DNA of 64,000 nucleotides from Parelaphostrongylus tenuis (Eukaryota > Nematoda > Chromadorea > Rhabditida > Metastrongylidae), in NCBI GenBank assembly GCA_019055375.1, contig JAHQIW010002308.1:124001-188000 (forward strand), given 5' to 3'. Made by a program: the position numbers and the translations under genes. The notes below the pieces were generated by a model. It was not told where the DNA came from. It searched no databases and worked only from the letters and a program-made list of their open reading frames with translations. Shown piece after piece: positions 1-11,800 of this stretch. The first letter of the stretch is position 1, and each line of letters starts with the position of its first letter.

Positions 1-90
1 AGAACTCTGTCCTGCGAAAGGTAATATTCAAGCCGCTGTGCTCAACATGCATCACAGGCAGTGCTTGTGGTTATATTTTTTTTTATTCAG

Positions 91-1885
91 AGATTAACGC
101 TGAGGATACGTCCTCACATACAGAAGAAACCTCAGTAAGCGCAGAGCCATCATGTGCTCATTCGTCGAATAATCTTTGTGAACCAAATGGTGACATGTGA
201 GTTGAACAGTGGAAGTTCTTCTCTTCATTTATCTAGAAATATCGTAAAGAGTTAACTCAATGTTACATATAAGATTTGAATTTGAGTTCGCTCATGTTGA
301 TTCGATTAAAATAATGGGTGCTGCGATCGTCCTAAGTTACAGTTCAATTCATGAGAATGAGAAGTATAAAGGCGAAAATGTCAGCATTTGTGAGGCAGAT
401 GATGAGAGCATCGACTTATTCACCGACAGCATGGAAGAGGTTTGTGTTGCATCATCATATAGTCAAAATTGAGTTCTAACTGAAATGTGCAGTAATTTGA
501 TTTGTATATTACTCGTTCAAAACCATCAAATGTAACTAATCCATTTTGTGACCCCAAGAAGAGCAAGAATGAAATTCACACAGTTAATCTGTATGTCACC
601 ATAAATATTTATATATTAGTAGACGTCTACATATATACACATATATATACATATATATAATATATATAAATATGTATTCATGTTAGATCTAATCTTATTT
701 ACTCAAAAAAACAAAACAGCTCACTCAATAGAACAGTTTTTCGTGTAATCGAAGGATTATTTTTCAAAAACGTTTGAAATTTGATGCTTCTGAGCAGTTT
801 TTACCACACAGCTTTCTATTTTTTGGCTACCTTTTCCTTGTGCTATGAATTGTTACGTTTCCGGTTTCTCTTTAGTTAGCCATTGAAGACCGTGAAATTG
901 AGAGTCTCCCTGACGGAAGTTGTGAACTTGAGGAAAATAGCGGTGATGGCGAAATTGATGACTTGGAGCAAAGTCTACTAAAGGTTTCGTTGATTTGTGA
1001 TGATGAGAATCAGGTATGTTGTGTGTAGAATCAACGATTATAAAATTTATCTCTTTGAAGGTATCTGTCGTTTTTATTTCTATAGCCACCACAAGCCATG
1101 GAATCTGTGCCACTTTTCAAACATGAATTTGATAAAGCTAGTGTTGGATTTGATTGTAACGAGTTTCCACTCCATAAGGGCAAGTGATATGAGCTTAGCA
1201 TTTCTTTGAAGACTGAGTATCAGCTTCCAAATTGTCTTCTACTTTTGTTTATCTCCTAAAAGCATCAATCTGTTTGTTATGTGTCAAATAAAAAGACCAT
1301 ATTGTCTGAGCCTGGAAATTTTGCTTGTTTCAGAGAATCCAGCAATGTCAGCTCTTCATGAAAAGCTAGCAACTTTGTAAACCCTCATCCTTCCACGAAA
1401 AGAGCCAGAGTACACGTAATGGTGATTTTGAATTCTGTTTTATTGCTTGTGAGGGTTTTTGACATTCAATACCGTTTTAGCCCGTTTCTCCTTCTGTCAG
1501 TAGCCCTTTGGGGAAAAAACTCTCGCCTCGAACAGCTTCCTAATACCATAACGAAGCCGGAACTTCACATAAATGATGTCTGCCGGTAACTAAGATTTAT
1601 TTGGACGCACTGTCTAAATTCAAAGTTCAACTTAGGCTAAGATTTTAGGATGAATTAACGAAAATGGATAGATTAAACCGCAAATACGACGTGATGAAAC
1701 AGAATGTTGATGCATTAACTCCACTCTTCGCGCTGTCTTGCTTGGGTCCACTCATGGAGTTCAAAAGTCTCTGTCAGCAACCATTACTAACTTTGCAGTT
1801 GTTACATTCGAATCTTTCCAAGAATGTTCAATCCAATTATCACTAGAAATAATGATATTGCTTCTTCAAAACTGGATGACTATTT
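91..1885 (+). CDS. polq-1: POLQ central linker exons
   Basis: Acidic, Ser/Glu-rich, low-complexity protein, as in the poorly conserved linker between the helicase and polymerase halves of POLQ. Phases chain cleanly through 91-196 (starting INAEDTSS), 343-439 (SIHENEKYKG), 876-1013 (LAIEDREIES) and 1086-1183 (PPQAMESVPL). After that no single reading works. The candidate exon 1334-1415 has an in-frame TGA at 1359 between SSNVSSS and KASNFVNPHP. Candidate 1481-1585 changes frame around an A6 run. Candidate 1649-1758 starts in a different phase. From 1799-1885 (ending SSKLDDYL, phase 2) the frame is good again and joins 2171. Membership in polq-1 is inferred from strand, phase and position; no family motif is visible here. 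Confidence 0.6.
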
Positions 1886-2768
1886 GTAAGTAGATTTCCA
1901 TATGTGCAAAATACCCCTGTTTACTCCACACAATTAACATTTCGCTTCTTTTCACCGATTTTGGAATTTTTTTGGAGTGTAATAGGAACAGATGAATTGC
2001 TGCGGGTACGATGATTGTAGTAAGTTGAAGATTTTCTTAGGATAGATATCCGTACCGCTTTATGATTGCGCATATTGTGCCTTGTAAACACTTCTATAAA
2101 AAACGTATCAAAAGGAGAGGGGAGGCTCAACGTTGTAACTTTTCTTAGTTGAATTATAATTTTTCAACAGGACCAAATCTGCATGGAATTACTTTGTTCA
2201 ACAGTCATCCGTTTGGGAGTTTGTTGCGGTAGCGATTGTGAAGAAGCTTCATTGTGTCGCGCAGCAAAATTCATTAGAAGGGATATGCTTATGCACTCCA
2301 GATGGGTCACCTTATTACATTCCTCTCGGCGGAGAGTACTTTCCAGGTTCTCAGTTATCTGCACGATTTCAATCTTATCACACATTGGAGTATGTGAGTC
2401 ATCAATTGCAGGAAATGAGACTGAGGAGGCAGTTTGTCCATCATCAACTCCTTCACAACTGGTGCCATTAGATGAGCGAACAGCTTGTATTTCGTCCATA
2501 CTTCAATCTTGCGAGTTGTACTTCTTCGATGCTCTCAAGATTTACCGCATATTGGAGTCTTTTATACTAGGAGTTAGTGTCCTACTTTCAATTTGGATGA
2601 GAATTTTGTGTTAAATTGTAAAGTTGAACGACGAATGTTCATTGCATGAGGAAATCTAGATGCAATACGCAGTTACTATTGATCAACACTTCACAAATTT
2701 TACGGCGACGAAATTCATGGTTTGCGCATTTCCATTAGCTGTACAAATTGACTCCGCCGTTCTTTTTT

Positions 2769-2810
<42 letters not shown>

Positions 2811-5800
2811 AAAACTAAAGTTATGCAGATTTTTTTGTTAAAAAGTGCATTAAACACTGTTCGTTACAATTATTTGCATGTTCTTTATCTACGAATCAAT
2901 TATACTTCACATGGTGGTTCTTGTAGGAGTTTGATGACGACGACTTTTGTAACTGAAAAACACTATTTGAGGAAATTGTACTTCGCAAATTTATTAGCCG
3001 AGAGTAATTTAAATTTCCTGATTTTGATTTCGTTCAATTGCGCATTTTCTTGCGTACATTTTGGTATACAACTTGCCTATACTTGCTCTAAGATGGAGCT
3101 GTCATGGGAACAAATTCGCTTGCTACTCATGCACGAATGGCGCGTAGGGGAAAATGGTAGCGAAGCGACACGCAAGATTAATGGAACTTCGAGTGAGCTC
3201 CATTTTAAAGTTAAAAGCTGTACCAAAATGTTTACAAGAAAATGTGCAATAGAACTATATCAAGATCTTGCAATCTCATACATAATGTGGACGCAATAAA
3301 CGGCACAACATTTGCAATTTTACTGCATGACAATGCTCAATCTCATGTTGCAAACGCGATCGAAGACGGTTTGAAAGATCTGAGGTGCAGGGTTCTAGGA
3401 GGTTTTACCTCACTCGCCTTACTCTCCCTACATTACACCGTCAGATTATCACTTGAGATTACCAAATTGAAATTTACAAATCAAGTAATTTAAAAAAATG
3501 GCGTTCTTCGGGTACAAATTCGTCATCTTCGAAGTCCTCTGAAACCATCATGGAAAACATTTTGTATATGGAAAAAGAATGAATAGCGTTTTCAACGCAC
3601 TCTGCCACTAAAAAAATTTCTATTACGGGAGGAAAAGCGGCGGACTAATATTTGTGCGCCTAATATATGATAACGTATAAGAATATATCTGCTTAAGTCT
3701 CATTTTGAATTTTTTTCATGGAAAAGTCTTCGAGTTTTTCGGGGTTGTTTGTTTTGATTAGACTTTGCGAAAGGTGTATGTTGTATGATATCCCTTTGCG
3801 GACAGCGCCATTTTCGGCTGGCGGACTCCTTGGACGGCTCAGAAGAGAGACTGCAGGCGCCTGCTTCAAGGCTAATATCGTAGTTTTTTAATGAATTCTA
3901 TCCTTTTTCAGATAAATGAGACTTATGTGTCAAACTTGTCCTTTTTCTATCAGTTTTCATACATTTTATTGCATGAATTTCATAAAAGTCATCATACTGC
4001 CTGAAAATTGGAAAACAATAAATAGTACCTCAAAAATAGTGTTACTCATTGCATGCGATCCCACTTCGTCAAAAATTCTCGATCTTTTTTTTATCAACAG
4101 TGCACCTTAGATTCCCATTTCTCAGATCACTACGAATTTCGTGGGAATTTTTTATTCACAGTTGTAGTATGGAGAAGATATGGAGGTGCAGCGATTTCTT
4201 CCCGTTGCCCCCACCCTCTTTGAGCCCTTTGGTATATATGTATTTTCTATTTTTGCAAAATGTCTCAAGAGTCATTCGAAGCTAAAATCAAGTAAATTTG
4301 AACGACGTATGTTATACTTCGAATGGCCTGTTTTCTTCGCTGAAGCAGTTGAAAAATATTTTGTTTCACACTCAATTACTTCTCGCCGAATAAAGGATTT
4401 TTCATAAGCAGCTAGTAGTCATTATGTAAGGCAAATCTTAGCAATTTCAACGATATAATTGTTTTTGGAAAGGACTTTTTGGAGTACCGTAGTGCTGTAA
4501 AAGTCAGATGAAGATTAGATTTCGCAAATTTGAATAATTTTTCATGGACGCATTCGTTTTGAATTCTTGTGAAGAGCGCGTTTTTTGATTTTCTCAGAGT
4601 CTCAAGTTGTAAAGGCCATTCAGTAGCTCAAGTCTCGAATATTTTGATGGCATGCTCCATTTTTCAATTGGCTTCCTTAATATGTCTAACACTAAGAATA
4701 AAAATATCTTCCACGGTTAAGTATTTCTCGCCCAACACAGTTTTTTTCGCTAGACTTTTCATAATTTTCATAGTTTTTCGATGGCTTAGATATCGACCAT
4801 TTTCGTAGAAATTTTGTTTTTGATAATAACTCATTATTGTACTGTAGCAGTCAAAAGAAGATTGCGTTTCGCAGCTAGCTGATATGTTGCTAAAGGCACG
4901 GTAATTTGAGACCAATATCGCGAAATCCCACCCTTTGGAGTGCGAAAACAAATATTCTTCTGACTGTTACAGCTCTCTAAGAAGTCGTTTTCGAAAATAA
5001 ACTAAGTCTTTGTAATTGCTAAGGGTTGCACTATCGAATGGTCATCAACTGTTTATAGCAAAAAACTTTATCCGGCGAGTGATCCTCAATATGAATTGAA
5101 AGTTTTATCTCGACTCTTACGGCGTAAAAAACAAGCCTTTTGAGAAACGACATATACCGTTCAAATTTACTTGAAACGACATAAACCGTTCAAATTTACT
5201 TTAGTCCGTCTTTAACAACATCATTCATCCATATAAAAAATTAGTGTTCTATCTGCAATGTGTTTCTTGTCTCCTTTCTAGTCGCCAGAGTGCTTGAAAA
5301 TACCTACGTATACTCCACACGTGTCTTAGTGTCCAACGTTTCTGGACTTTCTGTACTGCAGTTGAATGATTAACAAGTTCCTCCTCTTTTTTTTCGGAGG
5401 AAATGCTTGCAGAGATGTAAATGTTAACATAGAAAGTTCTTGCAAAAGTAATAAAGAATCTGTGTGATCTCTAGGAAATAGGAGAATGAAAAGCTTATTG
5501 AAATGATACCCTAGAAAACTGGTTAACATAATTAAAATACAGCTGCATGAATTGAAAACGCTGCTCGCAATGAAAACCAATCGTTGTAGGGAATATGCTA
5601 TATATTGGAACTACTATCTACTTTATTACTTTAACCGCTTGTTCCAGAATTACCGAATAACGTCTGTCTCATACCTGGCGTTTTTGGCGCATCTCCGAGA
5701 GGGCGATTCAGTGCTGCCTTTGTCCGATATTGCTTCCAAATTCCAGTGGGATTTCGATTACTGTGAACTTCTCCGTATGAACCCACGAATTTCAGCAGCC

Positions 5801-8800
5801 ACACAATCGTTTCTTGTTTCAAGGTGCTTTCATTAGTAACTTATTTCATTCATCCTTAGAAGACTGTAAAAAATGCGTAAGTGGTCCACAAGAAGGTTAT
5901 TGAGCACTAACTTTGAGTATGACTTTTCTTGTTTGAATACTTCAACCTACTGCAGACTTTCTCTATTTAGACTAGTGGGAATTCTGTCTCCACTTGTAAG
6001 CGGATGTTCATCAGTGGAAAGTCTTCATCTGGAAATCCGATCACTAAGGGTGAGCGCAGTCAATAACAGCAACAACATTTATGAAGATTTCCATATTTTT
6101 CTGTTTTCCGAAATCGTTTTCAACTCGGGGCGTTTAGGGACGGCAGTTGATCTATCGCACAGCACAAATCGCGAGAGGCACGCGATTTTTGTCACTCTAT
6201 CAGGCTTTCCTCCATCTGGAAAGTGAGACCTTGGGTTTTTTGTGTCATTCTGATGCTCCATAAATTCCTCTGATGATCATATGTTTTTCGTGCATATGTA
6301 GCTTTTGTACACGATACGAATTTTGAGTGCGAAAAGTAATCTTCTAGTCGCTCATGCAGTGTTCAATGATAACCCTTCAAATTCAATTACAACGACATTC
6401 TCGAGATTTGGGCTATTGAATAACCAGTAGGAGTTTGGTGAAGGGCCATATACAAGCTCCAGTCGAACTAGTGAAGCAACTGAGTGTATAAAAATTTTCA
6501 TTCTCGCTGCTGCAGCGTAATAAAATGGCTTTTTCAGAAATCAAATATATTGTTGAAATTGCACTGGGTTAAGCTTTCGATTAATCACCAAGTGCCTTGA
6601 AGAAATGTTTTGTCCGGCGAGAAAGACTTCAAACAGTCGCGTACCCCATATGGTACACGTCGTCCCAAAGGAGCTAAAGATTTTCTTAGCTGTACAAAGA
6701 CTTTTCAGTGGACTTCGTAACCCTTTGAAAGCCCGAATCTCGGTTATCTCCAAAAATTACTGGTTTTTCAAAACAAAGCCTTCTCAAAGCACCGCAACAG
6801 TGAAAACAGATTGCTTCACACGCGTCAAGTGTTGTTGGGCGCATTTTCATTATTTATTTGGAGACTTTTTCTCTGTCTACAGAGATTCTTGGGTTTTTTG
6901 TATTGTCAATATAAAAAACAAATCCCTTCTATAATTCAGTGAACTCAAGCTTGTCATTTTCATCGTATGGGAAGATTAACCCCATTCGAACAGCATATGA
7001 ACGTGTAGGGAAAACCTTGGAGTATCAGAGTCATACGTTTCAACTAGTGGGCTTTCAATTAGAAAGAGAAACATTTTAAGATTCAATGAGGGAAATCGCG
7101 CGCAACCTGTGAATTACGCTGCGCGATTGATTAACGGTGCCGCGGGTTGACCAATTGCTCACACATCCAAGCCGAAAAGCAGTGCGCGTTGTATGTAAAA
7201 TACGCTTTTATTTTCCTGCTACAACGCAATGAAAAGGGCTTTTAGGAAAGCATATTGTTGGAATTGCCGAGGTTTAGGTTACCGAATAGGTACTGACAGT
7301 CAAAAGCAAGAGATGTGTCCAGCGAAAATCACGCGCGTCACGTGTGAAACGTATTTCTATTTTTGGTGAGTTCTAGAAAGGCTATTGCAAAAAATAAGTC
7401 CATTTTCAAAATCATCAATATTTGATTTCTTGAACAATACCGATAGCCTAGAGGAAAGTCTTTGTTCAGCAAAAAAAAAAACTTTGAAAAACAGAAAAGT
7501 ACGAATTTTTCCTGTAATGTAATTCCCATTTTGTGTTTTTGATTTGAGGGAGTTTGAAACATGGGCATCTTCAAAGCTGAATATTCGAATTTAATGCATA
7601 TCAAAAATCCAAAGTTGTTGCGAAGAATAAAAAATTTGTGCAAGTACGCTCTTCATGATTTCACAAGCGCACAGATCACTGTAATATCTGCGCTTTCTTT
7701 TCGAAAGCCATGAAATTTAGCGTTTCATGGAGCACTTGATTGTTGTCACATTCCTATTCTAACTATATTTTGTAGGCTGTGAATCGGATGTGTATGAATG
7801 GATTCTTCTTCGATCATGAACTCTGTTTATCATTGCTCCAAAAAACTGAGAAAGGAACTGGAACTACTTGAATCGGAATGCTTCGGCCTCGTTGGGAAGA
7901 GTTTTAACCTTGACAGTTCTACTCAGGTCTCCGAAGTGAGCTATCTCTATCTCTTTCCAACAATTAATAATGTAATTTTCAATTAATTTCACATGTGAAA
8001 CTACTTTTGTAAATAATGCTAGCCACCTGCGAATTGCAATGCACGTATTCGGAGCGACGGTGTAATGCAAGAGGCTCACAGATTGATTACATAAGCATTA
8101 CTGTCTGGGTTATAATCATGCCAAAATTTCTAATTTTACCTTATAACATCAAATTTTAAAATGTTAACTTCACGAATGGTTTACTTACTGTTTTGTCGAG
8201 TGGAGAGCGTGTTCCTAGATATGAAACTCAAGCTCGAGCTCTACATGAGCGAAATGAAGGGTAACTTGATTTTGAGATGAGTTATGTTCCCATCATACGC
8301 AATCAAGGAAAAGAATCCGAAAGGGCTATCTACATCGATGACCAAACATCTCAGGTCCTTTAATATACTCTATGAAAATCGAGAAAACTTATCTCGATTA
8401 GCTGACGCGAGGTTGGTAAATTAGTAGAAATTCGGCTGACGTTTCGGCGACCCGCCTTCAGAGCCTGGGCCTATGTAGTATTAGTCTATTTGAATGATTC
8501 GGCTGGTCTTATTTATATGCTGCCTAGGTCAGGCTAGAAGATTAAATGAAGAAAGGGCGCGAGGTCTCGTGTGATGGTGACGCACTCCTCCTTCCGGTTC
8601 ATTTCGGGATTTTGGGCGTTTATCCAAAATGCCCCAAGAGTCTTGCGCGTGGATGTTTTTGATTCCTGCGCTAGGACTGTACAGTCACATCAAAATCCTT
8701 GTTGTTGTGTTTTTGTGCCCTATGTAAACCTTAAGGTTTGGTTTTATCTATTTTAGAATTATTATCTAGAACTGGAGATTGTTATTGGTGTGCTTCTAGT

Positions 8801-11800
8801 AATGTTTAATAATTATTTTTAGGTGCTATTTTCTGAACTTAAACTTGTTTATCCTGGTGGTTCATCGATGAAGAGACATCTGTCTACAAATAAGACCATT
8901 CTTGAACAAATGATTACTTGCCATCCTATAGTTGAAAAGATCTTACGATATCGACGCATCAAGCATGCTATCACGGTAAATCAATTCTATGTAGTATAGT
9001 GCAAACCACTTTGTGCACATCCGTATATAAAGAGATTTTGGGAGATGTCACTCGCAGTTCAACGAAGTACTCTTGAATTGTTGTTTAGCAAATCCTCATC
9101 CCTCTTCAACGTTATGTTGAAAATGATAGCAAAGTGAGGACTCGTTGCCTAATGAACACTGCCACCGGTCGAATACTCTCTTTTGAGCCGAACATTCAAA
9201 ATATATCGAAGGAAATACTGATTGATGGCATAGGACCTCGCCATCTATTCAAGGCTCAGTCGGGTAAGTTTAGATAACAGCAAATTTAGTAGTAATGGAT
9301 ACGAATCTTTCTAACTTTTCACGAAAAAAACGTATATTTGAACATGATTTAATCTTGTCGAAATTTATCCAAGCGAAGGAATTGCTCAATAATGTGCGCT
9401 GTGATTTTGTAACTTTTGTGATTCTAATTTTTTGACGATACTTTCTGATGCTCAGTTCACTTTCATCTTTCTAAATTCTATTTGTCAGCGAAGTTCTGGT
9501 TGTTTGTCCAACTCTTCTGTGTTCAATTTCGTCACTGTTGTATATTTTTGATAAAAAAAAACCCGACAAATTTTGTTTTTCTCTCTACAGATTATTTTGC
9601 GGTTGATGCGAGAAGCACAGTGACTAGGCATGACGTTTAGTAAGACTACTATATTTATTAGCTCCCATCATCGAATCAACAAAGCTCTGATGTCGTAAAT
9701 TGGTATCAGGCCTACCTGAGGTGAACACTCCCCGTTCCACAGAGGTCTTCAACTCCTTATAGTGAATATTCAAGAATAATTTACTAAGCTGTCTCAGAAT
9801 TCAAGGAAGAAACAACTTGATATGCACACAACGACATTTGTGTATAAAAAGGCCAGTCGGTAAAGTGACAGACGGATCCATGCAAATTCGCACACTTTCA
9901 AGGGCTGAAGTTCAGCAATAAGTGAAAACTTCGCGGAGGTACGATGGATACCATATTGTCGGGATAGCCTTACTGCACAAGTGGCTAAACCTAACGGCAT
10001 ATCATAGCTAGAGACAATATAATTAGATTAGCTGCTCGTACATTTTCTACTTGATAGTAGTTGCAAATCGGTAGGTTTTTTTTTGCGGCTTCAACATGCA
10101 TGTTAACTGCTAGTTTCTGCATCGTGTTGTTCTTCATGGTTTATGTCACACATGGCTGAATAAAAAAATTATTTGGCTGAAGTATTGATGTCTTCGTCTT
10201 CTTTAGAGCGGATGATTTGAGTGGGTTGTCCACGGTCGTTCGTCCTCACAGTCATACTAAGGCGAATCGTCTTGACTCGAACTTTGTTGATTATCTTTAT
10301 GCTTTGTTGTCAATGCTAAGGATGTGATGCTTCTCCTTTGCAGTTTCTCATTGCACCATCATATCATGTTTAAAGTGGCAACGGTGAAGTGGTCAATGAA
10401 ATATTTCAATAAGAAATTTTGCAGCAATTTTCTATTCCTGCATTGGTTGTTTTTCCTGTCTTCTCCTCATTCAGTCAGTTAGTCATGTAAGGTGGATGAA
10501 AGAGGAGAAAGAGTTGCAAAATAACGTCTCCGGGTTTACTATTTAACAATGATAAAATCTGTCACTGAATAAGAAAATCACGGAATTATTCGATGTACTC
10601 GACATCGAGATCAGGAGCTCACGTGGCGCAGTGGTTAGAGATGCTCTGTATCGCGTGGAAGACACGTGTTTCGGCATAACAGCCTCGTCAGTTGCACGGT
10701 GCCTTTCGGTTCAATCAGTTACACAGGAAGATATACCCTAAATAAGGGAACCGTCACACTTGCCGCTAGGTAAACTGACGAAGCTGTAATGCGGAAACAC
10801 ATGTCGTGCACTGTAGAAGTGCCATCACAGGCCTAATGAAGAGCTCAAAGCATGTTATGAGGTCATATTGTGGATAACTTCAGATATCTGACGACGGAAG
10901 TGTCTGCTGTGTCACTTCCTCTACTTATTGCTGGGTTCTTTTGCGACCTCTCGATATATTATTTTGAGCCATTTACTTGAGCCTGAAGGTAGGTAAAGTA
11001 GTGGAGAAAGTCGGCTATGTATGTTCTGAATGCACCACCGCTTCTTTGAGTTCCTGCCCAGTGATTGGTGGTCCAGATGTACTTCTTTGCCAAAAGTTTT
11101 TTGTGATTATGATCAATCCTATTTCCAGACATTATGAACCTGTTACGAAGATTGATTTGATGTTCCACTCTGTTGCTGCAGAATCCCTATTTCATCTTCT
11201 TCGAGCTCAATTAATAATCTCTCGAGCGTTTGATGTCTAGTGTGAGCAGTAGCACAAATACAGAGAATTTTCTTTTTAGTCTGTGACATGCCTAAATGAG
11301 ATAAAGTGTGAGATTGATGGATTATCTGACTCGAGTCCCTCTGTTCGGCCAGTACACCAAAATAACTGTTATGGTGTTGATGATACGATGAGGAGAGCGA
11401 GTTGTAGGAGTGATGACGTATCCATTGGAGTGAGGGATATAGCAGCCTTGTTGGTGGTAGTGGCCTGGTTCCAGATGGGTGTCACAGTTGAAGTACTCCG
11501 GTAGTTTTCATGATGCCTATACACGCGAGGGACGAGGTCGCTTCCGCCTGGGACGGGGTCGCTGAACATATCTGGGACATCAGTTCGTTTAGGCAATACC
11601 CACAGTTATGATGCGTGGTGAACATAATTATTCATGAAGCATTCAGAATGTCTTTTTGAAAGGAATAGTGTTTTCTATTAATAGATGGTTAATGGTCGAC
11701 ATTTTGACATTCACAATATTGCTACGTTCTTAATGAATGCCTATTACTAAGCTCTCGTCACCTCTAGTTGTATTATAAAGTGAAAATTCTCACATCATAT

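Larger units (their letters stand above)
2573..5647 (+). other. Long polq-1 intron filled with repeats
   Basis: Holds the GTA microsatellite, the mariner fragment, and weak copies of repeat R1 near 4570-4960 and 5060-5220. No exon with POLQ motifs was found, and the flanking exons join in phase 0. Confidence 0.5.

Noticed and set aside
2748..3299. 183-codon frame with a poly-Val run
   Set aside because: The Val run is the GTA microsatellite; only the later part has meaning, as a mariner fragment.
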